The translations under genes were made by a program, and so were the position numbers. A model generated the notes under the pieces. That model was not told the origin of the DNA, ran no database searches, and was given only the letters and a program-made list of their open reading frames with translations. Below are positions 17,639 through 25,690 of a DNA stretch of 64,000 bases, in pieces. Source of the DNA: Actinomyces oris (GTDB lineage: Bacteria; Actinomycetota; Actinomycetes; Actinomycetales; Actinomycetaceae); assembly GCF_001929375.1 (NCBI RefSeq), contig NZ_MSGO01000038.1:74220-138219 (forward strand). Direction: 5' to 3'. Numbering within the stretch: the stretch's first letter is position 1; each line of letters starts with the position of its first letter.

Positions 17639-18622
17639 TCAGGCCGCCTCGTCTCGCAGGGCCCGCCCGGTGATCTCCAGGAAGACGTCGTTGAGGGTCG
17701 GGGGCTCGGAGGTCACCCGGCCGCAGGTTGCCCCCGCCGCGTCCAGTGCCCTCATGACATCGGTGAGGTTGTGAGCCCCGGGGGAGCACTCGATGAGCAG
17801 CTCACCGTCCTGGTAGGTGACCGTGCGCACATGCTCCAGGCGGCGCAGAGCCTCCAGGGCCTCGTCTCCCAGCGGGGCGGGGTCGACGACCTCCACCCGG
17901 ATGCGCTCACCGGTGCCGATCATGGCCTTGAGCTCGTCGGAGGTACCGGAGGCCACCTGACGGCCGCGGTCCATAATGACGATCCGGTCGCACAGCTGCT
18001 CCACCTCCTCCATGTAGTGGCTCGTGTAGATGACGGTGGCACCGCGCTCGTTGAGACGCTTGATGCCCTCGAGAATGGCGCCCCGGCTCTGCGGGTCGAC
18101 GGCGACTGTGGGCTCATCGAGGAAGATGAGGTCGGGGCCGTGGGCGATGCCGCAGGCGATGTTGAGGCGGCGCAGCAGGCCGCCGGAGAGCTTCTTGGGC
18201 TTGAACCTCACGAACTTCTCCAGGCCGACGAAGGCGATCGCCTCGGCCACCAGGCGGCGCCTCTCGGCGCGGTCGCGCACGTAGAGGGCGCAGAAGGCGT
18301 TGACGTTCTCCGCCACCGTGAGCTCATCGAAGACGGCGACCTCCTGAGGCACCACGCCGATGCGACGCTTGAGACCGTAGGAGGTGGGCGTCATCGGCTC
18401 ACCGAAGACGCGGATCGAGCCCTTGTCGTAGGTGAGCAGCTGAAGGATGCAGCTGATCGTCGTCGTCTTGCCCGAGCCGTTGGGGCCGAGCAGCCCCAGC
18501 ACCTGACCGCGCGGGATCGTCAGAGACAGTCCGTCCACCGCGACCAGCTCCCCATAGCGCTTGACCAGGGAGTCGACCTCCACCGCCAGGCCCGCCTCGT
18601 GGTTCTCATCCTCGCCGTCCAT
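17639..18622 (-). CDS. ABC transporter ATP-binding protein (exporter)
   Basis: 327 residues. Walker A GPNGSGKT, Q-loop VVPQE, Walker B LIFLDEP, H-loop TSHYMEE. The signature reads LSGGLLRRL rather than LSGGQ, a substitution seen in some DrrA/NatA-like exporters. About 100 C-terminal residues form the extra domain of drug/lantibiotic-type exporters. First gene of the exporter operon, divergent from the kinase at 18816; GGAAGGA precedes ATG 18622. Confidence 0.9.
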   Translation of the reverse strand: MDGEDENHEAGLAVEVDSLVKRYGELVAVDGLSLTIPRGQVLGLLGPNGSGKTTTISCILQLLTYDKGSIRVFGEPMTPTSYGLKRRIGVVPQEVAVFDELTVAENVNAFCALYVRDRAERRRLVAEAIAFVGLEKFVRFKPKKLSGGLLRRLNIACGIAHGPDLIFLDEPTVAVDPQSRGAILEGIKRLNERGATVIYTSHYMEEVEQLCDRIVIMDRGRQVASGTSDELKAMIGTGERIRVEVVDPAPLGDEALEALRRLEHVRTVTYQDGELLIECSPGAHNLTDVMRALDAAGATCGRVTSEPPTLNDVFLEITGRALRDEAA

Positions 18623-18659
18623 CTCGGGTCCTTCCTTCGTTGCGCCGGTGGTCCCCGGC

Positions 18660-18745
18660 TCATGACATCCATGGTCCCGGGGCGCGGGGGCGGCCAGAAG
18701 TGCCTGGTGTCATGACTGCGGCCGGCCCCCATGACTTCTGTCATG
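18660..18745. promoter_or_regulatory. TCATGAC boxes in the exporter/two-component divergent promoter
   Basis: The 193-bp divergent region holds TCATGACA (18660-18667), GTCATGAC (18709-18716) and a perfect inverted repeat CATGAC-TTCT-GTCATG (18730-18745). Repeated half-sites of this kind are expected for a dimeric NarL/LuxR-type regulator, most simply the one encoded at 19949. Confidence 0.55.
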
Positions 18746-18803
18746 AGATGCCGCAGCGCGTCCGCCGACGGCATGCCGGGCCCACGAGCGCCGGCCATCG
18801 ACC

Positions 18804-18816
18804 GATAATCGAGGGA
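18804..18816 (+). promoter_or_regulatory. Leaderless promoter of the histidine kinase gene
   Basis: GATAAT (18804-18809) lies 6 nt before ATG 18816, and no Shine-Dalgarno is present. Confidence 0.5.
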
Positions 18817-19952
18817 TGAGGGTTCTGGTCGACAAGGGCGTGCTGCTGTGCGGCTGCCTCCTGCTGGCCCTGCTCGTGGGGCAGGTGAAGACGGCGGCCG
18901 TGATCTGGCTGATCGCGGCCGTGACCGTCGCCGGCCTGAGCATGAGCGCCGACCAGCGACAGTGGGGCATCGCCGTCCCGGCCGCCTACCTCCTGGCGGG
19001 AGCCCTCTCGACGGACTCCGTGACCGGGGCGCCGCTGGTCGTCTATGTCCTGGCCCGCCTCGGTGCGCTCGGAACCCGGCACGCGCGAATGGCGGCGGCA
19101 GCCGCCTGCATTCCCTTCGCGGCTCTCATGGCCGCCCGGGTTCAGGACATACCCGTGCTGGCCCTGGCCCTGGTGTTCTGCGCGCTCGCGGCCCTCCTGG
19201 CGCTGCGCACCGTCCAGGAGGAGGCGGCACGAAGGAGCCTGCACGTGGTGCGCGACGACCTGCGCGAGAAGGTCCTCACCCTGCAGGACACGAACGCCCA
19301 GCTGCTCCAGGCCCAGGACTACGAGCTGCGCGCCGCCGCCCTGGCCGAGCGCACCCGCATCGCCCGCGAGATCCACGACGGCGTCGGCCACCTCCTCACC
19401 CGCCTCCTGCTGCAGGTCAAGGCCCTCCAGGTCGTCCACCGCGAGGAGCCGGGCGTCGTTGCCGACCTGGCCACCCTGGACAGCGGCCTGGACGAGGCCC
19501 TGGACTCCATGCGCCGCTCCGTCCACGCCCTGTCCGACGACGGCGAGGAGCTGGCCACCTCCCTCAACCTGCTGGGCTCGCGCTGCGGCATCGAGTCGGT
19601 GAGCGTGGACTGCTCCACCGACGTCGAGCCGCCGGCGGCGGTGGCGCGCTGCGTCGTCGCCGTCGTGCGGGAGGCCCTGACCAACGCCGCCCGCCACGGT
19701 GGGGCCCGCTCGGCCCGCGTGGCCGTCACCGACTATCCTGCTTTCTGGCAGGTGACGGTTGACAATGACGGCATCGTCCCCGCCGAGGGCGAGCCGGCCG
19801 TGGACGGCCGCGGCGGCTCGGGCCTGGGGCTGCGCTCCATGACTGAGCGGGTCGAGGTCCTGGGCGGCCGGGTGCGGATCACCCCGCGGCCACGGTTCAC
19901 GGTCTTCGCCACGATCCCCAAGGACGGACAAGGTACACAAGGAGCATCATGA
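18816..19952 (+). CDS. Sensor histidine kinase, NarL-partner type
   Basis: 378 residues. Four to five membrane helices fill residues 8-130 with almost no extracytoplasmic loop, as in intramembrane-sensing kinases. A short coiled coil (130-170) leads to the HisKA_3 dimerisation domain, ERTRIAREIHDGVGH, with phospho-acceptor His187. The HATPase domain has NAARHGG (N box) and GGSGLGLRSM (G box). It overlaps the response regulator by 4 bp (ATGA). By position it controls the divergent ABC exporter. Confidence 0.9.
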   Translation: MRVLVDKGVLLCGCLLLALLVGQVKTAAVIWLIAAVTVAGLSMSADQRQWGIAVPAAYLLAGALSTDSVTGAPLVVYVLARLGALGTRHARMAAAAACIPFAALMAARVQDIPVLALALVFCALAALLALRTVQEEAARRSLHVVRDDLREKVLTLQDTNAQLLQAQDYELRAAALAERTRIAREIHDGVGHLLTRLLLQVKALQVVHREEPGVVADLATLDSGLDEALDSMRRSVHALSDDGEELATSLNLLGSRCGIESVSVDCSTDVEPPAAVARCVVAVVREALTNAARHGGARSARVAVTDYPAFWQVTVDNDGIVPAEGEPAVDGRGGSGLGLRSMTERVEVLGGRVRITPRPRFTVFATIPKDGQGTQGAS

Positions 19953-20629
19953 GGGTCCTCATCGTCGACGACGACGCGCTCGTCGCCCAGTCCCTGTCCA
20001 CGATCCTGTCGGTCGAGGACGACGTCGAGGTCGTCGGCCTGGGCTGCTCGGGACCCGAGGCCACTGAGCGCTACCGGGAGCTGACCCCCGACATCCTCCT
20101 CATGGATATCCAGATGCCCGGCGGGGACGGGCTCAGCGCGGCCGAGCAGATTCTGGCCGAGGACGCCGGGGCGCGCATCGTCTTCCTGACCACCTTCTCC
20201 GACGACGAGTACATCGTGCGGGCCCTCAAGATGGGAGCGCGCGGCTACCTCATCAAGCAGGACGTCGCCCAGGTCGCCCCGGCGCTGCGCTCCGTCATGG
20301 CCGGGGTCTGCGTCCTGGAGGGGGAGGTGCTCGAGCGCAGCACCACCATGGGGCTCAGCGGAGGCACTGCAGGGCGGGAGCAGACCGAGGGAAGCTGGGG
20401 GCCGGCCGCCAAGGACCTGCGGAGCACCGCCTTCGCGGCGCTGACCGACCGCGAGTACGAGGTGGTCGAGGCCGTGGCCGAGGGTCTGGACAACGCCGAG
20501 GCCGCGGCGCGACTGTTCATGAGCGAGGGCACGGTGCGCAACCACATCAGCGCGATCCTGGCCAAGCTCGGCCTGCGCAACCGCACCCAGGTCGCGGTCA
20601 TGTACTACCGCTCCGCCCAGGCCGGGTAG
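19949..20629 (+). CDS. LuxR/NarL-family response regulator
   Basis: 226 residues. The receiver domain has the acidic pair in VDDD, phospho-acceptor Asp53 in LMDIQMP and the conserved Lys in YLIKQD. A Gly/Ser-rich linker of about 40 residues leads to the C-terminal LuxR-type HTH (ALTDREYEVVEAVAEG, SEGTVRNHISAIL). Translationally coupled to the kinase. Candidate targets are the TCATGAC boxes at 18660-18745. Confidence 0.92.
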   Translation: MRVLIVDDDALVAQSLSTILSVEDDVEVVGLGCSGPEATERYRELTPDILLMDIQMPGGDGLSAAEQILAEDAGARIVFLTTFSDDEYIVRALKMGARGYLIKQDVAQVAPALRSVMAGVCVLEGEVLERSTTMGLSGGTAGREQTEGSWGPAAKDLRSTAFAALTDREYEVVEAVAEGLDNAEAAARLFMSEGTVRNHISAILAKLGLRNRTQVAVMYYRSAQAG

Positions 20630-20950
20630 AGGGGTGCGTTGACGTACTGACGACGCCCAGGGCAGTCCGGGCGATTCCGCTTGGTGGGCTCGTCGTTCAT
20701 CCGCTCGATGACGGTCTTGAGGGCACCGGTCATGCCGTGCCGGTAGACCGGAGTTCCCCATGCGAGCACGTCCGCCGCGCACATGCGCTCCCAGACCTGG
20801 GGCCACTGGTCACCGGGTGGCGATGAGCCTCGGGGGGATGGCGTAGTCGATGAGGTGGAGCGTCTCGTAGCCGGTTCCTGCAAGCAGCCTCTCCGCCATG
20901 GCAGTGGTGTTGCCGTCGCGCTTGGAAGAGGCGTTGACGAACAGCAGCAT
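20605..20950 (-). pseudogene. Frameshifted flavodoxin-fold NAD(P)H oxidoreductase
   Basis: On the minus strand, ATG 20950 (with GGAAAGGA upstream) opens MLLFVNASSKRDGNTTAMAE, the FMN-loop start of the NADPH-dependent FMN reductase/flavodoxin family. That frame stops at 20812-20810. The homology continues in another frame (ADVLAWGTPVYRHGMTGALK, VIERMNDEPTK), so a frameshift lies near 20820-20850. The reading frame then stops at 20605, far short of the family's usual 180 or so residues. The gene is therefore both frameshifted and truncated, and overlaps the end of the response-regulator gene by 25 bp. Confidence 0.75.
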
Positions 20951-21052
20951 GTCAGTCCTTTCCAATGTGGCTGGCCCAAGGGCAACTGTTCACCATCGGT
21001 TGTTGAGCCTGTCCGGTGCGCTGCGCGGAGACCTTGGGATGCCTGACCCGGT

Positions 21053-21149
21053 TCTGCAGATCCCTCACGTCGAGTCCTGCAAACTCCTCACTCCATCACC
21101 TGCATATTCCCTACTAGGCTCCCTGCAAGTTCCTCACTTCACCTACACT
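21053..21149 (+). promoter_or_regulatory. Four-unit iteron array and promoter of the DUF4143 ATPase
   Basis: Four 17-bp direct repeats of consensus YCTGCADATTCCYYACT start at 21053, 21076, 21099 and 21122, an exact 23-bp period (about two helical turns). Unit 1 is CCTGCAAACTCCTCACT and unit 3 is CCTGCAAGTTCCTCACT. A -10-like TACACT (21144-21149) follows 5 bp after the last unit, and ATG 21158 is 8 nt further on, with no Shine-Dalgarno. The array therefore covers the -35 region and upstream, as expected of a cooperative operator. Confidence 0.7.
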
Positions 21150-21157
21150 ATGACGTC

Positions 21158-22426
21158 ATGGATACCGCTGAGGTCACAGGAACGAGCTACCTGCCGCGCG
21201 CCATCGATCCGCTGATGACCCGCGTCCTGGAATCGACCGGGGCGGCCATCCTTGAAGGCCCTCGCGGCTGCGGTAAGACGATGACGGGGCTGGCGCACGC
21301 GTCCTCCTACGCCCTGCTTGACACCCCCGAGGCGCAAACGGCTGCCGAGATCGACCCGCATGTGCTGCTGGCCGGAGCCAGCCCGCGCCTCCTGGACGAG
21401 TGGCAGCTCATTCCCCAGATCTGGAACCTCGCACGCAGAGAGGTCGACTTCTCTGCCGAGCACGGGCGCTTCATCCTCACCGGCTCGGCCGTGCCAGCCG
21501 CCGACCCCATCCGGCACACCGGCGCGACACGCTTCATCCGAGTCCGTCAGCGCACCATGACCTGGGCGGAGAAGGACAACCGTCTCAACGACGACGGCGT
21601 CTCGCTGCGCGCGCTGCTCGACGGGGTGCGCCCGTCGTCGTCCATGTCCACGGCTCCGCTCGACGAGATCATCCGTGGCATCCTGTGCCCCGGATTCCCC
21701 GGTCTGCTGAACGCTCCATCGGACATCGGGGCACGCAGCATGGAGAGCTACATCAAGGACATCGCAACCACAGACCTCAACCGACTTGCGAACCTGCGCT
21801 CCGAGCCGGCAGTCATCGAGCAGCTCATCACGTCACTAGCCTGCTCCACCGCAAGCGACGTCTCCCAGTCGACACTGCGTCGGGACATATCGCGAACGCT
21901 ACCCGCACCCTCGGAGGCCACTGTTGCCAAGCTGCTCGAACTGTTGGAGCGCGTCTTCATCCTTGAGCCGATCCATCCCTGGGCGGTCTCCCTGCGCTCC
22001 AAGGCCCGTTTGCGTCGTTCACCCAAGTACCACCTGGCTGACCCGGCTCTGGCCGCGGCCGCATTGCATGCTGACGCCGCCCGTCTTGGCGCAGACCTTG
22101 AGACGCTCGGTTTCCTGTTCGAGTCCGCGGTCATCCATGATCTGCTGGTCTACACCGAGGCCTTGGGGGGACACCTCTACCACTATCGCGACTCCAACGG
22201 ACACGAGATCGACGCGGTCATCACCATGCCCAATGGCACCTGGGCTGCCATTGAGGTCAAGATCGGTGGCGGGCAGGTACAGCGTGGAGCCCAGAGCCTG
22301 GCCTCAGCCATCGCCCAGATCGACATGGCACCTCCCGCATTCAAGGCGGTGATCACCGGGACAGGTTTCAAGGCGGCCCTGCCGGATGGCACGATCACGT
22401 TCCCACTGCACGAGCTTCGACCTTGA
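21158..22426 (+). CDS. AAA ATPase with C-terminal DUF4143 domain
   Basis: 422 residues. Walker A GPRGCGKT is near residue 33, and LLDEWQLIPQIWN carries the Walker B Asp-Glu. The middle section has winged-helix-like character (STLRRDISRTLPAPSEATVAKLLELLERV). The C-terminal DUF4143 domain (LGFLFESAVIHDLLVY, YRDSNGHEIDAVI, WAAIEVKIGG) has the D...E-x-K arrangement of the PD-(D/E)XK fold. Function is poorly known; such ATPases are common in oral and gut bacteria, often in many copies. Leaderless start behind a 23-bp-period iteron array. Confidence 0.88.
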   Translation: MDTAEVTGTSYLPRAIDPLMTRVLESTGAAILEGPRGCGKTMTGLAHASSYALLDTPEAQTAAEIDPHVLLAGASPRLLDEWQLIPQIWNLARREVDFSAEHGRFILTGSAVPAADPIRHTGATRFIRVRQRTMTWAEKDNRLNDDGVSLRALLDGVRPSSSMSTAPLDEIIRGILCPGFPGLLNAPSDIGARSMESYIKDIATTDLNRLANLRSEPAVIEQLITSLACSTASDVSQSTLRRDISRTLPAPSEATVAKLLELLERVFILEPIHPWAVSLRSKARLRRSPKYHLADPALAAAALHADAARLGADLETLGFLFESAVIHDLLVYTEALGGHLYHYRDSNGHEIDAVITMPNGTWAAIEVKIGGGQVQRGAQSLASAIAQIDMAPPAFKAVITGTGFKAALPDGTITFPLHELRP

Positions 22427-22515
22427 ATCCGCATGGATAGAGCCCAGAGCGTAGACGTGTCCAAGGTGTCACCCTCGGCGAGCTGTCCTTGGCGCATGGA
22501 CTGCCACGGACCCGG

Positions 22516-22908
22516 TCAGCGGTTGAAGAGCCTGGCCATGAACTCCCGGTCTTCAGCGAACAGGGTGTTGCCGGCGCCGTGCTGGTCGGAGGCGCCGCGC
22601 TGGGAGAAGTAGGAGCTCGGTTTAACGTCGAGCACCGTCAGCCGCGCTATCTCATCCGCACCGACACCCCGTGCCTCATGGAGTGAGACCAGCCGACGGT
22701 GACTGGCCCGGTCGGGGTTGGCGGCCTGGAAGGTGCCCTGCCGGATGATGCAGATGGGCTTGGTGCTGTTCGTGGAACCGGCCTTCAAGTCGGACGGGTT
22801 GGCCGAGGGGGAGCCCTGGGCGGCGGAGGCGGTGCTTACGCCCAGGGCCTGTACCGTGGCGAGGGACCCAAATGCCTGCCCAAGCGCGCGTCGCGTCATA
22901 GGACTCAT
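22516..22908 (-). CDS. Putative exported protein of unknown function
   Basis: 130 residues. The N-terminus MSPMTRRALGQAFGSLATV and the following hydrophobic stretch ending ASAAQG look like a Tat- or Sec-type signal peptide with an A-X-A cleavage site near residue 29. The mature part is short and polar; its end (GAGNTLFAEDREFMARLFNR) resembles the C-terminus of an exported hydrolase, so it may be a remnant of a longer protein. No family assigned. It lies downstream of, and on the same strand as, the aldo/keto reductase. Confidence 0.5.
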   Translation of the reverse strand: MSPMTRRALGQAFGSLATVQALGVSTASAAQGSPSANPSDLKAGSTNSTKPICIIRQGTFQAANPDRASHRRLVSLHEARGVGADEIARLTVLDVKPSSYFSQRGASDQHGAGNTLFAEDREFMARLFNR

Positions 22909-23044
22909 TCGTATGTTCCTCTCAGTGTCGGGGGATGGAGGTGTCGACTGGTCGCGGTCAGGACATGACGTCCGGCCACCGCCTGGTCACTCGGTGTCGG
23001 ACACCGGCTCGTACCACGCCAGCCGGTGATGAAGGCCTGGCCGC

Positions 23045-23923
23045 TCAGTACAGCGTCCCGCCGGCGAGCTGGTTGTTCTTTACGTAGTCGCGCAGCAGCC
23101 ACATGACGGTCTTGGGGTCGTAGTGGTCGAAGATGCGCGGCAGGCTGCCGTCGTCGAGCGCGGAGAAGACCTCCATGTCCTTGGCGTTCAGCTCGAAGTC
23201 GAAGACGTCGAAGTTCTCCTCCATCCGAGGGCGGCGGGTGGACTTGGGGATGACGACGACGTCCTTCTGCATGAGCGCCCGCAGCACCACCTGTCCAGGC
23301 TTCTTGCCATACTTCTCGCCGATCTCAGTCAGGACCGGGTTGGCGAAGATGTTGTTCTGGCCCTCGGCGAACGGCGCCCAGGCCTCGTGGACGACGCCGA
23401 GCTCGGCCATGACCTCGTGGGCCTCGTCCTGCTGGCGGAAGGGGTGCGTCTCGACCTGGTTGACCGCCGGCGGCACCTCGGCGAGCAGGGCCACGTCGAT
23501 AAGCCGCTCGGGATAGAAGTTGGACACCCCGATGGTGCGCAGCTTGCCGGCCTTGTAGGCGTCCTCCATAGCGCGGTAGGCGCCGGGGTAGTCGCCCATG
23601 GCCTGGTGTAGCAGCATGAGGTCGATGTAGTCGGTGCCCAGCTTGCGCAGCGACTCGTCGATGGAGGCGGTGGCTCGCTCGTAGGTCATGTTAGAGACCC
23701 AGATCTTGGAGGTGATGAAGACGTCCTCCCGCGGCACGCTGCTGGCGCGCACGGCGGCGCCGACGCCCTCCTCGTTGCCATAGGCCTGAGCGGTGTCGAT
23801 GAGGCGATAGCCGACCTCGAGAGCCTCATTCACGTAGCGCTCGGTCTGATCCGGTGGGGTCTGGAAGACGCCGTATCCGAGCATCGGCATCTCGACTCCG
23901 TTGTTGAGGGTCTGGTAGAGCAT
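23045..23923 (-). CDS. Aldo/keto reductase
   Basis: 292 residues, (beta/alpha)8 NADPH-dependent reductase. MLGYGVFQTP at the N-terminus, GYRLIDTAQAYGNE (catalytic Asp and Tyr), FITSKIW (catalytic Lys), YIDLMLLHQ and GVSNFYPERL; VVIPKSTRRPRMEEN is the cofactor-binding loop. The position normally His after LLH is Gln-flanked as in AKR5-type diketogluconate reductases. ATG 23923 is chosen for the AGGAGG upstream; the frame extends to 23974. Divergent from a decayed LysR gene that probably once regulated it. Confidence 0.9.
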   Translation of the reverse strand: MLYQTLNNGVEMPMLGYGVFQTPPDQTERYVNEALEVGYRLIDTAQAYGNEEGVGAAVRASSVPREDVFITSKIWVSNMTYERATASIDESLRKLGTDYIDLMLLHQAMGDYPGAYRAMEDAYKAGKLRTIGVSNFYPERLIDVALLAEVPPAVNQVETHPFRQQDEAHEVMAELGVVHEAWAPFAEGQNNIFANPVLTEIGEKYGKKPGQVVLRALMQKDVVVIPKSTRRPRMEENFDVFDFELNAKDMEVFSALDDGSLPRIFDHYDPKTVMWLLRDYVKNNQLAGGTLY

Positions 23924-24022
23924 GGGGTTTCCTCCTGGTTCAGCGGACTGCTTCGATCTCGTTGTTTCATGCATCAGTCTTTACGGCGATCTTCATTCTG
24001 TAAAATGCAAGTATCGGAACTG

Positions 24023-24043
24023 TTGATGCATGAGGTGCATCAA
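24023..24043. promoter_or_regulatory. LysR-type operator in the reductase/LysR divergent region
   Basis: Perfect 8-bp arms TTGATGCA (24023-24030) and TGCATCAA (24036-24043) around TGAGG, containing the T-N11-A core of LysR-type sites. A further half-site TGCATCA occurs near 23970. It lies between the divergent starts at 23923 and 24060. Confidence 0.6.
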
Positions 24044-24059
24044 GGCGTGGAGGGTGCGG

Positions 24060-24903
24060 ATGGAGCTGGAACAGCTGAGGCAGCTCGAGGCGATCGAGCG
24101 CGAAGGGACCATGAGCGCGGCGGCGCAGGTTCTGCACCTTTCGCAGCCGGCGCTATCGCGCTCGCTCGGGCGCCTGGAGAGAGAACTTGGCCAGTCTCTC
24201 TTCGATCGTGTGGGACGCCGCCTCATCCTCAACGACGCCGGTCGGGTCGCCCTGGAGCACGCAGGGCAAATCCTCAGGGCCGAGCGGATGATGCGCGAGG
24301 CACTGGCCGACGTCGCCCGTCGCACCCGTGCTCTACGGGTGGGGACTGTCGCTCCAGTACCGCTGTGGCGCCTGACCGCCCTCATGACCGAGCGGTTCCC
24401 CGGGCTGGTCCTCACCTCCTAGATGCTCGGCGAGGACGAGGTGGAGTGCGGGGTTGTCGACGGCGACCTCGACCTGGGTATCAGTCTGCGGCCCCAGGCG
24501 CTGCCCATGGTGCGCTCGACTCGGCTCATGGTGGAGAACCTCGCCGTCGTCCTGCCCTCCGAGCACAAGCTGGCGGGCAGGAGCAGCGTGAGCATGGCCG
24601 AGCTCGACGGTGAGACCTTCCTCCTGCTCAAAGACATCGGCTTCTGGCGTCAGGTGTGCGACCAGCATCTGCCTCACTCCGAGTTCATTGTGCAGGAGGA
24701 CCGCGGTGTCTTCGAAGGGCTGGTGCGCAGCTCGCCGCTGCCCTCACTTCGTCACCGATGCGCCCTTCTTCTCGGACGCTGCACCCGAACGGGTCGTCGT
24801 GCCGATTCGTGACACGGCGGTGCACGCGACCTTCTACCTGCTGGTCCGTGCCGGCTGCCGTCAGGAGGCCGAAAACCTCTTCGACTGGGTGAGCCGGCAG
24901 TGA
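24060..24903 (+). pseudogene. LysR-family regulator with internal stop and frameshift
   Basis: ATG 24060 opens a typical LysR N-terminal winged helix (MSAAAQVLHLSQPALSRSLG, LERELGQSLFDR). The frame is interrupted by TAG at 24420-24422 and then continues in the same frame into the effector domain (DLDLGISLRPQ, GETFLLLKDIGFWRQVC). Near 24730-24740 it shifts frame: the natural continuation (HFVTDAPFFSDAAPER, FYLLVRAGCRQEAENLFDW) is in another frame ending at 24903. Two independent lesions argue for a true pseudogene rather than a sequencing error. Confidence 0.85.
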
Positions 24904-24987
24904 CCAGCGTGCCTGACGGGAGCGACGTGTGCCGTCGGCGACATGCGTCCCGCTGGGATTCAGGAACCCTCCATATGGTCGATAAAT

Positions 24988-25023
24988 GCCACATGCCGGA
25001 TCGAAACGGCGCCACATGCCGGA
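24988..25023. repeat. Pair of 13-bp direct repeats
   Basis: GCCACATGCCGGA occurs at 24988-25000 and 25011-25023, exactly 23 bp apart, within the 286-bp gap before the XRE gene. A looser third unit (GATCAGAACGGTGCCGG, about 25047) may follow. Possibly an operator or remnant repeat; otherwise the 24904-25189 interval shows no gene. Confidence 0.45.
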
Positions 25024-25189
25024 CTGGATGGGCGCCACCCGGAGGATCAGAACGGTGCCGGCTACCGGTTAACGGTGTCGGAAGGCCGGTGCTCTCGGTG
25101 CAACAACCTGTTTCTCGACGTCGGAGCGGGGCTGTGGTTACCTGATGAGCGTGGCCATGCAGAGGGCTGCGGAAGAGAGAGGGACCAGC

Positions 25190-25642
25190 ATGAGTATCGG
25201 AGAGGTCATTAGCGCAGCCCGGGAGGCTCAGGGGATGACTCAGAGTGACCTGGCGGGCAAGGTCCTTGTCACCCGCCAAGCCGTCTCGAGGTGGGAGACC
25301 GGGGTGACGACCCCGGGTGTCGATATGTGCAAGCTCCTCGCCGGCGCGCTCGACGTTCCAGTCACACGGCTTCTGGAGATGCCCCCGGAGCCGTGCTGCC
25401 AGAGCTGCGCTCTCCCCTTGGGCAAAGAGGCGGACTACGGTGCCGAGTCCGACGGCACGAAGTCGGAGGAGTACTGCACCTGGTGCTATCCGGACGGGGC
25501 CTTCACTGGAGAGGAAACGCTCGATGCCTTCATCGAGCACGCCGCCCCCTATATGGCCGAGGGGGTCGGTGTCTCTCGGGACGAGGCCATCTCCTACCTG
25601 GCTGTCGTCCTACCGACTCTCAAGCGGTGGGCTCCCCGGTGA
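25190..25642 (+). CDS. XRE-family regulator with C-terminal zinc ribbon
   Basis: 150 residues. An N-terminal Cro/C1-type HTH (residues 5-58: REAQGMTQSDLAGKVLVTRQ, AVSRWETG) is joined to a putative zinc-ribbon domain with paired cysteines CQSC and CTWC around KSEEYCTWCYPDG (the pattern of the 'putative zinc ribbon' family). This fusion is common in Firmicutes and Actinobacteria; the signal is unknown. ATG 25190 is supported by GAGAGGGA; an in-frame ATG at 25145 is less likely. Its stop is 48 bp from the stop of the convergent Fic gene. Confidence 0.85.
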   Translation: MSIGEVISAAREAQGMTQSDLAGKVLVTRQAVSRWETGVTTPGVDMCKLLAGALDVPVTRLLEMPPEPCCQSCALPLGKEADYGAESDGTKSEEYCTWCYPDGAFTGEETLDAFIEHAAPYMAEGVGVSRDEAISYLAVVLPTLKRWAPR

Positions 25643-25690
25643 CGAGGCGGACGAGGCTACGGCGCTCCAAGTGACCCTGTCAACCGGAAG

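Noticed and set aside
21053-21138. Possible CRISPR array
   Set aside because: The 23-bp period leaves only 6 bp between 17-bp units, far too short for spacers, and no cas genes are nearby; it is an iteron-type operator.
21150-21159. Palindrome ATGACGTCAT at the DUF4143 start
   Set aside because: Only 10 bp, overlapping the start codon and with no second copy in a similar place; it may be chance.
24420-24740. Programmed readthrough and frameshift in the LysR gene
   Set aside because: Two unrelated lesions and no slippery sequence, stem or recoding signal; decay is simpler.
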